A stretch of 64,000 bases of DNA, taken from positions 186,001 through 250,000 of the forward strand of contig NZ_RXFS01000005.1 in assembly GCF_003952185.1 (NCBI RefSeq). The letters are read 5' to 3'. The position numbers were made by a program, and so were the translations under genes. The DNA is from Variovorax sp. 679. Its GTDB lineage: Bacteria; Pseudomonadota; Gammaproteobacteria; Burkholderiales; Burkholderiaceae_C. Below the pieces are notes generated by a model. The model had not been told where the DNA came from and did no database searches. It saw only the letters and a list, made by a program, of their open reading frames with translations. Positions 31,719 to 41,283 of the stretch are shown piece after piece. How positions within the stretch are numbered: position 1 is the first letter of the stretch; every line of letters begins with the position of its first letter.

Positions 31719-33548
31719 ATGTCTTCAGTCAGAACAGAGAAAGAGGCAACCACCACGCTGGACGAAGCCCTCAAGCCTGCGAAAAGCCGTGATGCCGATG
31801 GTGGCGAATCGGTGGTCCGCGCCATCAAGAACCTGGCGGAAGACACGCCGGCAGCCGAGACCATCGACGGCTTCCATCTCGTCATCGATGCCCTCAAGCT
31901 GAACGACATCGACACCATCTTCGGCCTGCCCGGCATCCCGATCACCGACCTCACGCGCATGGCCCAGGCAGAAGGCCTGCGCGTCATCTCCTTCCGCCAC
32001 GAGCAGCACGCCGGCAACGCGGCCGCCGCAGCCGGCTTCCTTACGCAGAAGCCCGGCATCTGCCTGACAGTGTCGGCCCCGGGCTTCCTCAACGGCCTCA
32101 CTGCGCTGGCCAACGCCACCACCAACTGCTTCCCGATGATCCTCATCAGCGGCTCCAGCGAGCGCGAGATCGTCGACCTGCAGCAGGGCGACTACGAGGA
32201 GATGGACCAGCTCGCCATCGCCAAGCCGCTGTGCAAGGCCGCCTTCCGCGTGCTGCACGCCGAAGACATCGGCGTGGGCATCGCGCGCGCCATCCGCTCC
32301 GCGCTGTCGGGCCGCCCCGGTGGCGTCTACCTCGACCTGCCCGCCAAGCTCTTCGCGCAGACCATGGATGCGGCTGCCGGCAGGAAGTCGCTCATCAAGG
32401 TGATCGACCCGGCACCGCGCCAGATCCCCGCCCCCGATGCCGTCAAGCGCGCGCTCGACATCCTCAAGGACGCCAAGCGCCCGCTGATCCTGCTCGGCAA
32501 GGGCGCCGCCTACGCGCAGGCCGATGCCGACATCCGCGCGCTGGTCGAGAAGACGGGTATTCCCTACCTGCCGATGTCGATGGCCAAGGGCCTCTTGCCC
32601 GACACGCACGCGCAGTCGGCGGCGGCGGCGCGCTCCTACGTGCTGCAGGAAGCCGACGTGGTGGTGCTGATCGGCGCGCGCCTCAACTGGCTGCTCTCGC
32701 ACGGCAAGGGCAAGACCTGGGCGCAGGAGAAAGGCGCCAAGCGCTTCATCCAGATCGACATCGCGCCGACCGAGATCGACAGCAACGTCGCCATCGAGGC
32801 GCCGGTGATCGGCGACATCGGCTCCTGCGTTGCCGCGCTGCTGGGCGGCATCGACGCCAAGTGGGCCAAGCCGCCGGCCGACTGGACCGGCGCGATCGCC
32901 GACCGCAAGGACAAGAATCTGTCGAAGATGGCCGCCACGCTGGCCGCGCGGCCTTCGCCGATGAACTTCCACAGCGCGCTCAGCGTGATTCGCGACCAGG
33001 TGAAGGCGCGGCCCGATGCCATCGTCGTCAACGAGGGCGCCAACACGCTCGACTTCGCGCGCAGCATCGTCGACATGTACGAGCCGCGCAAACGCCTCGA
33101 CGTGGGCACCTGGGGAATCATGGGCATCGGCATGGGCTTCTCGGTGGCCGCGGCCGTGGTCACCGGCAAGCCGGTGATCGCCATCGAGGGCGACAGCGCC
33201 TTCGGCTTCAGCGGCATGGAGGTCGAGACCATCTGCCGCTACAACCTGCCAGTCTGCGTCATCGTCTTCAACAACAACGGCGTGTACCGCGGCACCGACG
33301 TGAACTCGAGCGGCACGAGCGACGTGGCGCCCACGGTGTTCGTCAAGAACGCGCGCTACGACAAGCTCATGGAAGCCTTCGGCGGCGTAGGCGTGCACGC
33401 CACCACCGCCGACGAACTGCAGAAGGCCCTGGCCGAGGCCGTCGCCTCGGGCCGCCCGACCCTGATCAACGCCGTCATCGACGAGACCGCCGGCACCGAG
33501 AGCGGGCGCATCACGAGCCTGAACCCCGCCACGGCGAAGAAGAAGTAA
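31719..33548 (+). CDS. oxc: oxalyl-CoA decarboxylase
   Basis: Thiamine diphosphate enzyme that converts oxalyl-CoA to formyl-CoA plus CO2. 609 aa with about 40 extra N-terminal residues before the usual start. Motifs: [11 protein letters not shown], catalytic Glu in [30 protein letters not shown], and the ThDP/Mg site [15 protein letters not shown] to [11 protein letters not shown] at 31719 with GGAGAG upstream. Followed after 32 bp by frc, as in known oxalate loci. Confidence 0.95.
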   Translation: MSSVRTEKEATTTLDEALKPAKSRDADGGESVVRAIKNLAEDTPAAETIDGFHLVIDALKLNDIDTIFGLPGIPITDLTRMAQAEGLRVISFRHEQHAGNAAAAAGFLTQKPGICLTVSAPGFLNGLTALANATTNCFPMILISGSSEREIVDLQQGDYEEMDQLAIAKPLCKAAFRVLHAEDIGVGIARAIRSALSGRPGGVYLDLPAKLFAQTMDAAAGRKSLIKVIDPAPRQIPAPDAVKRALDILKDAKRPLILLGKGAAYAQADADIRALVEKTGIPYLPMSMAKGLLPDTHAQSAAAARSYVLQEADVVVLIGARLNWLLSHGKGKTWAQEKGAKRFIQIDIAPTEIDSNVAIEAPVIGDIGSCVAALLGGIDAKWAKPPADWTGAIADRKDKNLSKMAATLAARPSPMNFHSALSVIRDQVKARPDAIVVNEGANTLDFARSIVDMYEPRKRLDVGTWGIMGIGMGFSVAAAVVTGKPVIAIEGDSAFGFSGMEVETICRYNLPVCVIVFNNNGVYRGTDVNSSGTSDVAPTVFVKNARYDKLMEAFGGVGVHATTADELQKALAEAVASGRPTLINAVIDETAGTESGRITSLNPATAKKK

Positions 33549-33580
33549 CCCGCGTTTCCATCATTCAAGGAGATACCCAA

Positions 33581-34858
33581 ATGAGCAGCAACAACAAACC
33601 ACTCAGCGGCATCAAGATCATCGACTTCACGCACGTGCAGGCCGGTCCCGCGTGCACGCAGATGCTGGCCTGGTTCGGCGCCGACGTGATCAAGGTCGAG
33701 CGCCCGGGCGCCGGCGACGTCACCCGCAGCCAGCTGCGCGACATCCCGAATGTCGACGCCCTGTACTTCACCATGCTCAACAGCAACAAGCGCTCGATCA
33801 CGCTGGACACGAAGAAGCCCGAGGGCAAGATCGTGCTGGAAAAGCTGATCCGCGAATCCGACGTGCTGGTGGAAAACTTCGGCCCCGGCGCGCTGGACCG
33901 CATGGGCTTCACCTGGGAGCGCCTGCAGGAGCTGAATCCCAAGATGATCGTCGCGTCGGTAAAGGGCTTCAGCGAAGGCCACCACTACGAGGACCTGAAG
34001 GTGTACGAGAACGTGGCGCAGTGCGCCGGCGGCTCCGCCTCCACCACCGGCTGGTGGAAGGGCGAGAACTCCGTCCCGACGATCTCGGCGGCCGCGCTGG
34101 GCGACTCCAACACCGGCATGCACCTCGCCATCGGCATCCTGACGGCCATCATCGGCCGCCAGCAGACCGGCAAGGGCCAGAAGGTGGCCTGCTCGATGCA
34201 GGACGCGGTGCTCAACCTGTGCCGCGTGAAGATGCGCGACCAGCAGCGCCTGGACAGCGTGGGCTACCTCGAGGAATACCCGCAGTACCCGCACGACATG
34301 GGCGCATTCGCCGACAAGGTCGTGCCGCGCGGTGGCAACGCCGGCGGCGGCGGCCAGCCCGGCTGGATCCTGAAGTGCAAGGGCTGGCAGACCGACCCGA
34401 ACGCGTACATCTACTTCACGGTTCAGGGCCACGCCTGGGAGCCGATCTGCGAGGCGCTGGGCAAGCCCGAGTGGAAGACCGATCCCGACTACATGACGGC
34501 CAAGGCCCGCCAGCCGCACATCGAGCAGATCTTCGCCACCATCGAAGACTTCATCAAGGACAAGACCAAGTTCGAGGCGGTGGACATCTTCCGCAAGTAC
34601 GACATTCCCTGCGCCCCGGTGCTGTCGATGAAGGAACTGCTGCACGACGAGTCGCTGCGCAAGAGCGGATCGATCGTCGAAGTCCCGCACAAGGAGCGCG
34701 GCAGCTACTGGACCATCGGCAGCCCGATCAAGTTCTCGGACCTCAAGCCCGAAGTGACCGCTTCGCCGCTCCTGGGCGAGCACACCGAAGAAGTGCTGGC
34801 GGAGCTGGGCTACAGCAAGGACCAGATCTCCAACCTGCGCGAAGCCAAGGCCGTGTAA
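33581..34858 (+). CDS. frc: formyl-CoA:oxalate CoA-transferase
   Basis: Class III CoA-transferase: moves CoA from formyl-CoA to oxalate, yielding oxalyl-CoA and formate, and so feeds oxc. 425 aa, close to the family length. Visible: [39 protein letters not shown], catalytic Asp in [13 protein letters not shown] and the Gly loop GGGGQPGW. Directly downstream of oxc. A good SD (AAGGAGA) is present. Distinguished from its neighbour paralog by GWW and the final SNLREAKAV. Confidence 0.94.
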   Translation: MSSNNKPLSGIKIIDFTHVQAGPACTQMLAWFGADVIKVERPGAGDVTRSQLRDIPNVDALYFTMLNSNKRSITLDTKKPEGKIVLEKLIRESDVLVENFGPGALDRMGFTWERLQELNPKMIVASVKGFSEGHHYEDLKVYENVAQCAGGSASTTGWWKGENSVPTISAAALGDSNTGMHLAIGILTAIIGRQQTGKGQKVACSMQDAVLNLCRVKMRDQQRLDSVGYLEEYPQYPHDMGAFADKVVPRGGNAGGGGQPGWILKCKGWQTDPNAYIYFTVQGHAWEPICEALGKPEWKTDPDYMTAKARQPHIEQIFATIEDFIKDKTKFEAVDIFRKYDIPCAPVLSMKELLHDESLRKSGSIVEVPHKERGSYWTIGSPIKFSDLKPEVTASPLLGEHTEEVLAELGYSKDQISNLREAKAV

Positions 34859-34864
34859 AAGGCT

Positions 34865-34955
34865 CACCCCCAGGCTTGCCCACTTCGTGTGGCAGCGCCT
34901 CCCCCCTTCGAGGGGGCGACACCTGCGGCCCGGCGGAGCCGGTTCCGCGGTGTCC
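34865..34955. repeat. dispersed intergenic repeat, copy 3 (diverged)
   Basis: Between frc and the PAS gene. Shares CACTTCGTGT, a CCCCCTTCGAGGGGG hairpin, GCGGCCCGGCGGAGCCGGTT and CCGCGGTGT with the copies at 6264 and 7690, with more substitutions in the left part. Confidence 0.7.
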
Positions 34956-35012
34956 CTGGAAGAGAGGCGGTAGCGTAAGGGTCTGGATCGGAATGAAGCG
35001 CCGGAGGTACAT

Positions 35013-35459
35013 ATGCAAGCGAATGTCGATTTCAAGCAGCTCGTCGAAGGCGCCGGCGATGCGATCATGGTGTGCGATGCGGCAGGTGCGATCACGTTGT
35101 GGAACCGCGCCGCCGAACGCATCTTCGGCTTCACCGAGGCCGAGGCGCTCGGGAAGTCGCTCGACCTGATCATTCCCCAGAGGCAGCGCCAGCGGCACTG
35201 GGACGGCTACAACAAGACGATGGAAACCGGCGTCACCAAGTACGGCGCCGACCTGCTGCGCGTGCCGGCGCTGCACAAGGACGGGCACACGCTGTCGATC
35301 GCCTTCACGGTGTCGATGCTGTTCTCCGCCGATCACGAGGTCACGGGCATCGTTGCCATCGTGCGCGACGAGACCGCCCGCTTTGCCGAGGAGCGCAAAT
35401 TGCGCGCCCGTCTGGTAGAAGTCGAAGCCACGATGATCAAAGAAGGAGACAGGCAATGA
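35013..35459 (+). CDS. single-domain PAS protein
   Basis: 148-aa cytoplasmic PAS domain with no output domain. Typical core: [40 protein letters not shown], then a helix [17 protein letters not shown] and [14 protein letters not shown], ending in a short coiled coil. The RHWDGY segment sits where FixL-type haem PAS domains have the proximal His (RHDSY), which raises the option of haem binding, though this pattern also occurs in PAS domains without haem. Its stop overlaps the next frc start (ATGA), so it is translationally coupled to a CoA-transferase. Confidence 0.8.
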   Translation: MQANVDFKQLVEGAGDAIMVCDAAGAITLWNRAAERIFGFTEAEALGKSLDLIIPQRQRQRHWDGYNKTMETGVTKYGADLLRVPALHKDGHTLSIAFTVSMLFSADHEVTGIVAIVRDETARFAEERKLRARLVEVEATMIKEGDRQ

Positions 35460-36703
35460 GCAAGGCACTCGAGGGCGTTCGAATCCTCGATTTCACCCAT
35501 GTGCAGTCCGGCCCCACCTGCACCCAGCTGCTGGCATGGTTCGGCGCCGACGTCATCAAGGTGGAGCGAGCCGGCGAAGGCGATGCCACGCGCGGCCAGC
35601 TGCGCGACATCCCCGGTGCGGACAGCCTCTACTTCACGATGCTGAACCACAACAAGCGCTCGATCACGCTGGACACCAAGAACCCCAAGGGCAAGGAGGT
35701 CCTGGACAGCCTGATCAAGACCTGCGACGTGCTGGTCGAGAACTTCGCGCCCGGCGCGCTCGACCGCATGGGCATCACCTGGGCCCACATCCAGAAGCTC
35801 AACCCGCGCATGATCGTGGCCTCGGTCAAGGGCTTCGGGCCCGGCAAGTACGAGCACTGCAAGGTGTACGAGAACGTGGCGCAGTGCGCCGGCGGCGCGG
35901 CCTCCACCACCGGCTTCGAGGACGGCCCGCCGCTCGTGACCGGTGCGCAGATCGGCGACAGCGGCACCGGCCTGCATCTGGCGCTGGGCATCGTCGCGGC
36001 GCTGTTCCAGCGCAACAGCACCGGGCGCGGCCAGCAGGTGCTCGCGCCGATGCAGGACGCCGTGCTCAACCTGTGCCGCGTGAAGATGCGCGACCAGCAG
36101 CGCCTGGAGCGCACCGGCACCATGCACGAGTACCCGCAGTACCCCGACGGCAAGTTCGGCGACGCGGTGCCGCGCGCGGGCAACGCATCGGGCGGCGGCC
36201 AGCCGGGCTCCATCCTGAAGTGCAAGGGCTGGGAGACCGACCCGAACGCGTACATCTACTTCATCACGCAGGCGGCCGTGTGGCCGGCGGTGTGCAAGGT
36301 CATCGGCGAGGAAGGCTGGATCAACGACGAGGCCTACGCCACGCCGGCCGCGCGCCTGCTGCACCTGAAGCCGATCTTCGCGCGCATCGAGCAGTGGACC
36401 ATGACCAAGACCAAGTTCGAGGCCATGGACATCCTCAACGAGTACGACATTCCCTGCGGGCCGATCCTGTCGATGAAGGAGATCGCCGCGGACGAATCGC
36501 TGCGCGAGACCGGCACCATCGTCGAGGTCGACCACCCGGTGCGCGGCAAGTACCTGACGGTGGGCAACCCCATCAAGATGTCCGACAGCCCGACGGAGGT
36601 GACGCGTTCACCGCTGCTGGGCGAACACACCGAGGAAGTGCTGAGGCAGCTCGGCTACAGCGCGGACGACCTGGCGACCCTGCGGGCCGAACGCGTGATC
36701 TGA
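35456..36703 (+). CDS. formyl-CoA:oxalate CoA-transferase paralog
   Basis: Second class III CoA-transferase, 415 aa (E. coli Frc is 416). It shares long identical stretches with the upstream frc ([35 protein letters not shown]) and has the catalytic Asp in [14 protein letters not shown] and Gly loop SGGGQPGS. Differences between the two at the loop (GGGGQPGW versus SGGGQPGS) and at AAL/AQI before Asp suggest a different CoA donor, for example succinyl-, acetyl- or formyl-CoA. ATG overlaps the PAS gene stop; AAGGAGA precedes it. Confidence 0.92.
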   Translation: MSKALEGVRILDFTHVQSGPTCTQLLAWFGADVIKVERAGEGDATRGQLRDIPGADSLYFTMLNHNKRSITLDTKNPKGKEVLDSLIKTCDVLVENFAPGALDRMGITWAHIQKLNPRMIVASVKGFGPGKYEHCKVYENVAQCAGGAASTTGFEDGPPLVTGAQIGDSGTGLHLALGIVAALFQRNSTGRGQQVLAPMQDAVLNLCRVKMRDQQRLERTGTMHEYPQYPDGKFGDAVPRAGNASGGGQPGSILKCKGWETDPNAYIYFITQAAVWPAVCKVIGEEGWINDEAYATPAARLLHLKPIFARIEQWTMTKTKFEAMDILNEYDIPCGPILSMKEIAADESLRETGTIVEVDHPVRGKYLTVGNPIKMSDSPTEVTRSPLLGEHTEEVLRQLGYSADDLATLRAERVI

Positions 36704-36747
36704 GGCGCGGCGCAGGCCCGCCTTTCCGTCATCTACGAGTCTTGAAA

Positions 36748-36767
36748 GCGCTGCCCGTGGGCAGCGC
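36748..36767 (+). terminator. possible weak terminator after the frc paralog
   Basis: Strong GC hairpin GCGCTGCCCGTGGGCAGCGC without a T tract. Could be an attenuating hairpin rather than a terminator. Confidence 0.4.
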
Positions 36768-36934
36768 GGAGGGTTCCTGCGCCTGCGAATTGCGCGCCTC
36801 CAATCCATAACTCATGGTGAATGGTTTTTATAAATTCATTTAATTTTTATTTATCGTCCATCGATCCTACATTTTGAACTCGCCGGAATTCTTCAATCGA
36901 TTCATCAATTCGGCATTCATTCAAGGAGAAGGTC

Positions 36935-37252
36935 ATGGAAAACCATTCACCCGTTCAATACTGGCGCGACGAAATCGAGCGCAATGCCTATAACGCCGCA
37001 TTCTTCGAATTGGGATTGCGCTGGCATTGGGACGGCGAAACCTACGACCGCCTGATGGGCGTTGGGCAGGACGCCAACGAGCGCATCGGCCATTACCTGA
37101 AGACCCATCAGCCGCATCTGCTGAAGGCCTACGACGCCGAATTCCTGGCTATTGCCATCGAGCAGAAGAAGGAAATTCACCGGAAGCGGGAAATGGCCTC
37201 CTCGAGCTATTTCAATTGGGCGGAAAGTCATGGCGTCGAGCTCGGTGCCTGA
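36935..37252 (+). CDS. hypothetical protein of the oxalate locus
   Basis: 105-aa helical protein, not recognised: [20 protein letters not shown], then [20 protein letters not shown], a middle helix and [20 protein letters not shown]. Rich in His, Trp and Tyr. It is preceded by 230 bp of unusually AT-rich sequence (about 36830-36880) with a promoter-like tail, and by AAGGAGAAG before ATG. It ends 35 bp before the SucC-like gene. The base composition of the gene is lower in GC than neighbours, suggesting later acquisition or expression-related bias. Confidence 0.65.
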   Translation: MENHSPVQYWRDEIERNAYNAAFFELGLRWHWDGETYDRLMGVGQDANERIGHYLKTHQPHLLKAYDAEFLAIAIEQKKEIHRKREMASSSYFNWAESHGVELGA

Positions 37253-37287
37253 AATTCATCCATTCGAATAAACAGCCCGTTCCAGCC

Positions 37288-38466
37288 ATGAACATCCACG
37301 AATACCAGGGCAAGGAAGTGCTGCGCCAATACGGCGTGGCAACGCCTCGCGGATTCGTCTGCCGCTCGCCCGACGAGGCTGCGGACGCCGCCACCCGCAT
37401 CGGCGGCCGCGCCTGGGTGGTCAAGGCGCAGATCCATGCGGGCGGCCGAGGCAAGGGCGGCGGCGTGAAGCCCGCCTGGTCTGTTGCCGAAGTGCGGCGC
37501 CACGCGGACCTGATGCTCGGCATGACGCTGAAGACGCCCCAGACCGGCCCCGAGGGCCGCGTGGTGAAGCAGCTGCTGGTGGAGGAGAGCGTGGAGATCG
37601 ACAAGGAGCTGTACCTCGGCTTCGTGGTCGACCGCAATTCGCAGCGCGTGGCGCTGATGGCATCGAGCGAAGGCGGCATGGACATCGAGGAGGTGGCTGC
37701 GCGCACGCCCGAGAAGATCCACAAGCTCTTCATCAACCCCGACACCGGCCTCGGCATCGCCGAAGCCGACGGCATGGCGCGCCGCATCGGCATCACCGAG
37801 CGCTCGGTGGTGCAGGCACGCGTGCTGATGCAGAACCTCTACAAGGCCTTCGACGGCAGCGACGCCTCGCTGGCCGAGATCAATCCGCTGGTGCTCACGC
37901 GCGACAACCGCGTGATCGCGCTCGACGCGAAGTTCGACTTCGACGCCAACGCGCTCTTCCGCCAGCCGGAGATCGCCGCGATGCGCGACACCGACGAGGA
38001 AGACCCGGTGGAGGTCGAGGCCTCGAAGTTCGATCTCTCGTACATCGCGCTCGACGGCGACATCGGCTGCCTCGTCAACGGCGCCGGCCTTGCGATGGCG
38101 ACGATGGACGTGATCAAGCTCTACGGTGGCGCGCCCGCCAACTTCCTCGATGTCGGCGGCGGCGCCACGCCGGAGAAGGTGACGGAAGCCTTCAAGCTGA
38201 TGCTGCGCAACCCGAAGCTCAAGGCGGTTCTGGTCAACATCTTCGGCGGAATCATGAAGTGCGACGTGATCGCGCACGGCGTGGTCGCCGCGGCACGCGA
38301 GACCGGCCTCAAGGTGCCGCTGATCGTGCGCATGAAGGGCACCAACGAGGACCTGGGGCGGACCATCCTCGCGCAGTCGGGGCTGTCGATCATCAACACC
38401 GACGACATGGCCGAGGCGGCGCAGCGGGCCATCGGTGCGGCCAGCAACTGGGAGCGCCAGCGATGA
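37288..38466 (+). CDS. succinyl-CoA synthetase / malate-CoA ligase-type beta subunit
   Basis: 392-aa ATP-grasp subunit: [49 protein letters not shown], the acidic [11 protein letters not shown] and [12 protein letters not shown]. SucC and MtkA share these motifs, so substrate specificity (succinate versus malate) is not settled. Paired with a SucD-like gene after 37 bp. Its presence in an oxalate cluster suggests a dedicated CoA-thioester supply for a CoA-transferase or removal of a C4 acid. Confidence 0.85.
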   Translation: MNIHEYQGKEVLRQYGVATPRGFVCRSPDEAADAATRIGGRAWVVKAQIHAGGRGKGGGVKPAWSVAEVRRHADLMLGMTLKTPQTGPEGRVVKQLLVEESVEIDKELYLGFVVDRNSQRVALMASSEGGMDIEEVAARTPEKIHKLFINPDTGLGIAEADGMARRIGITERSVVQARVLMQNLYKAFDGSDASLAEINPLVLTRDNRVIALDAKFDFDANALFRQPEIAAMRDTDEEDPVEVEASKFDLSYIALDGDIGCLVNGAGLAMATMDVIKLYGGAPANFLDVGGGATPEKVTEAFKLMLRNPKLKAVLVNIFGGIMKCDVIAHGVVAAARETGLKVPLIVRMKGTNEDLGRTILAQSGLSIINTDDMAEAAQRAIGAASNWERQR

Positions 38467-38503
38467 AGCGCCCTTTTTTCCAACACTCGATGGAGCTCGC
38501 CGC

Positions 38504-39403
38504 ATGTCCATCCTGATCAACAAGCACACCCGCGTCATCACGCAAGGCATCACCGGCAAGACGGGCCAGTTCCACACGCAGGCCTGCCTGGAGTACGGCA
38601 ACGGCAGGCACTGCTTCGTGGCAGGCGTGAATCCGCTGAAGGGCGGCCAGTCGATGGCCGGCGTCCCGATCTTCGGCACGGTGAAGGAGGCGAAGGCCGA
38701 GACCGGCGCCACGGTCTCCGTGATCTACGTGCCGCCGCCCTTCGCCGCCGCAGCCATCGACGAGGCGGTCGATGCCGAACTCGACCTGGTGATCTGCATC
38801 ACCGAAGGCATTCCTGTGCGCGACATGATCCGCACCCGCCATCGCATGCAGGGCCGCAAGACGGTGCTTCTCGGCCCCAACTGCCCCGGCCTCATCACGC
38901 CCGGCGAAATCAAGATCGGCATCATGCCCGGCCACATCCACCAGCGCGGGCGCATCGGCGTGGTCTCGCGCTCGGGCACGCTGACCTACGAGGCCGCGAG
39001 CCAGCTCGCGAGCTTCGGCATCGGGCAGTCGACCGTGGTGGGCATCGGCGGCGACCCGGTCGGTGGGCTGCGGCACATCGACGTGCTGAAGATGTTCAAC
39101 GACGACCCGCGCACCGACGCCGTGATCATGGTCGGCGAGATCGGCGGCGATGCAGAGGAGCAATGCGCGCGCTGGGTCCGCGACCACATGACCAAGCCCG
39201 TGATCGGCTTCATCGCCGGCGCCAGCGCGCCGCCCGGCAAGCGCATGGGCCATGCGGGCGCCATCGTTTCCGGCGGCCGCGGCACCGCGCAGGAAAAGCT
39301 CGCGGTGATGAAGGAGTGCGGCATCCACGTCACGCGCAACCCGGCGGACATGGGGAAGCTGCTCGCCTCGCTCGTGATTCCCGACTACCTCCCGTTCGAC
39401 TGA
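38504..39403 (+). CDS. succinyl-CoA synthetase / malate-CoA ligase-type alpha subunit
   Basis: 299-aa alpha subunit with CoA-binding and ligase domains: [60 protein letters not shown] and the active His in [21 protein letters not shown] at 38504 chosen at the family start MSILINK. It forms an alpha/beta pair with the preceding gene. Whether it is SucD or MtkB cannot be decided by eye. Confidence 0.85.
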   Translation: MSILINKHTRVITQGITGKTGQFHTQACLEYGNGRHCFVAGVNPLKGGQSMAGVPIFGTVKEAKAETGATVSVIYVPPPFAAAAIDEAVDAELDLVICITEGIPVRDMIRTRHRMQGRKTVLLGPNCPGLITPGEIKIGIMPGHIHQRGRIGVVSRSGTLTYEAASQLASFGIGQSTVVGIGGDPVGGLRHIDVLKMFNDDPRTDAVIMVGEIGGDAEEQCARWVRDHMTKPVIGFIAGASAPPGKRMGHAGAIVSGGRGTAQEKLAVMKECGIHVTRNPADMGKLLASLVIPDYLPFD

Positions 39404-39456
39404 CCGACCGGCGACGGGCCCGAATTTCATCATCCATCCAGAAAGCAGACAACAAC

Positions 39457-40236
39457 ATGGAACAGCAGCAGCAGAGGAAATGGGTCCGCTTCGAGCACGC
39501 CGGCGGCATCGGCTTCGGCACGCTCGAAGGCGACGCCGTGCACGAGCGCCAGGGCGACATGTTCGGCAGCTCCGAGCCCACCGGCCGCGTGTTCGCGCTG
39601 GCGGGGCTGCAGCTGCTCACGCCCACCGAGCCCACCAAGGTGATCGCGCTGTGGAACAACTTCCACGCGCTCGGCGCCAAGCTCAGCCTGCCGGTGCCCG
39701 CCGAGCCGCTGTACCTGCTGAAGACGCCCAACTCGTACCTCGCGCCCGGCGCGCCCATCCGCAAGCCGCTGTGCGACGGCAAGGTGGTGTTCGAGGGCGA
39801 GCTCGGCATCGTGATCGGCAAGACCGCCACCGCCGTCTCCGAAGGCGACGCGCTCGACCATGTGTTCGGCTACACCTGCGCCAACGACGTGACGGTGGCC
39901 GACATCCTGAACCGCGACGCTTCCTTCGCGCAATGGGTGCGCGCCAAGGGCTTCGACACCTTCTGCCCCATGGGTCCGGTGGTTGCCACCGGCCTCGACC
40001 CCACCGCGCTCACCGTGACCACGCTGCTCAACGGCGAGGTGCGCCAGGACTATCCGATCAGCGACATGCGCTTCTCGGTGCAACAGCTCGTGAGCCTCAT
40101 CTCGCAGGACATGACGCTGCACCGCGGCGACGTGATCCTCTGCGGCACCTCGGTCGGCGTCGGCTCGATGAAGCCCGGCAGCCTCGTGGAGATCGAGATC
40201 GGCGGCATCGGCAGGCTCAGCAATCGCTTCGGCTGA
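39457..40236 (+). CDS. fumarylacetoacetate hydrolase-family protein
   Basis: 259-aa FAH-fold hydrolase/decarboxylase: metal ligands in FEGELGIVIGKTA and CANDVTVADIL, and AKGFDTFCPMGPVV to ILCGTSVGVGSMKPG at the C-terminus. The family includes oxaloacetate decarboxylases and acylpyruvate hydrolases; in this cluster a C-C cleavage on oxaloacetate-like compounds is plausible. Co-directional, 53 bp after the SucD-like gene and 32 bp before the reductase. Confidence 0.82.
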   Translation: MEQQQQRKWVRFEHAGGIGFGTLEGDAVHERQGDMFGSSEPTGRVFALAGLQLLTPTEPTKVIALWNNFHALGAKLSLPVPAEPLYLLKTPNSYLAPGAPIRKPLCDGKVVFEGELGIVIGKTATAVSEGDALDHVFGYTCANDVTVADILNRDASFAQWVRAKGFDTFCPMGPVVATGLDPTALTVTTLLNGEVRQDYPISDMRFSVQQLVSLISQDMTLHRGDVILCGTSVGVGSMKPGSLVEIEIGGIGRLSNRFG

Positions 40237-40268
40237 CCGCGCAACGAATTCAACTCTTGGGGATCGAC

Positions 40269-41279
40269 ATGAAGATTGCAATCATCGGCGCGGGCGCCAT
40301 CGGCGGACTGGTCGGCGCGAAGCTCGCGCTGGCCGGCGAGGAAGTGACGTTCATCGTGCGCGGCGCGAATCTCGACGCCATATCGCGCAACGGCATCAAG
40401 CTGGTTTCGGCCGAGGGCGAGGAACAGGTGGCGCGCAACGTGAAGGCCACCGACCGCTATGACGAGGCCGGCCCGCAGGACATCGTCGTGCTCGCGATGA
40501 AGGCCCACCAGGTCGAGGCCGTGGCCAACGACGTGCCCAAGCTCTTCGGGCCCGACACGGTGGTCGTGACCATGCAGAACGGCATCCCGTACTGGTACTT
40601 CCACAAGCACGGCGGTGCGCTCGAAGGCACCCCGGTGCGCAGCGTCGATCCTTCGGGCGTCGTCGCGGCGAAGATTCCGGCGCAGCGCGTGATCGGCTGC
40701 GTGGTCTATCCGGCGTCGGAGCTCATCGCGCCCGGCGTGGTCAGGCACATCGAGGGCGACCGTTTCCCCGTCGGCGAGCTCGACGGCTCGGCGAGCGAGC
40801 GCGTGAACCGCGTCTCGGCCTGCTTCACCGGCGCGGGCTTCAAGGCACCGGTGCTCGACAACATCCGCGCGGAGATCTGGCTCAAGCTGTGGGGCAACCT
40901 CACCTTCAACCCGATCAGCAGCCTCTCGCATTCGACGCTCGTCGACATCTGCCAGTACCCGCCTTCGCGCGAGCTTGCCGCGGCGATGATGCGCGAGGCC
41001 CAGGCGGTCGCGCACAAGCTCGGCATCGAGTTCCGCGTGACGCTCGAGAAGCGCATCGCGGGTGCCGAGAAGGTCGGCAAGCACAAGACCTCCATGCTGC
41101 AGGACGTGGAAGCGGGCCGCGCACCCGAGATCGACGCGCTGGTCGGCGCGGTGGTCGAGCTGGCCCGGCTCACCGAGACGCCGACGCCGCACATCGACAC
41201 CGTCTACAGCCTCGTCAAGCTGCTCGCGCGCACGATGGAAGACCAGCGCGGCCGGGTCAAGCTGCACGAAATGGCATGA
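40269..41279 (+). CDS. ketopantoate-reductase-family (ApbA/PanE) oxidoreductase
   Basis: 336-aa NADPH-dependent reductase: Rossmann MKIAIIGAGAIGGLVGAKLA, MQNGIPYWYF, catalytic Lys-type WLKLWGNLTFNPISSLSHST and C-terminal helices with GKHKTSMLQDVEAGRAPEID. It belongs to the family of 2-dehydropantoate reductases, but in degradation clusters such enzymes often reduce other 2-oxo acids. Only 4 bp before pyk, so they are co-transcribed. A role in glyoxylate or tartronate-type reduction is inference. Confidence 0.82.
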   Translation: MKIAIIGAGAIGGLVGAKLALAGEEVTFIVRGANLDAISRNGIKLVSAEGEEQVARNVKATDRYDEAGPQDIVVLAMKAHQVEAVANDVPKLFGPDTVVVTMQNGIPYWYFHKHGGALEGTPVRSVDPSGVVAAKIPAQRVIGCVVYPASELIAPGVVRHIEGDRFPVGELDGSASERVNRVSACFTGAGFKAPVLDNIRAEIWLKLWGNLTFNPISSLSHSTLVDICQYPPSRELAAAMMREAQAVAHKLGIEFRVTLEKRIAGAEKVGKHKTSMLQDVEAGRAPEIDALVGAVVELARLTETPTPHIDTVYSLVKLLARTMEDQRGRVKLHEMA

Positions 41280-41283
41280 AGCC

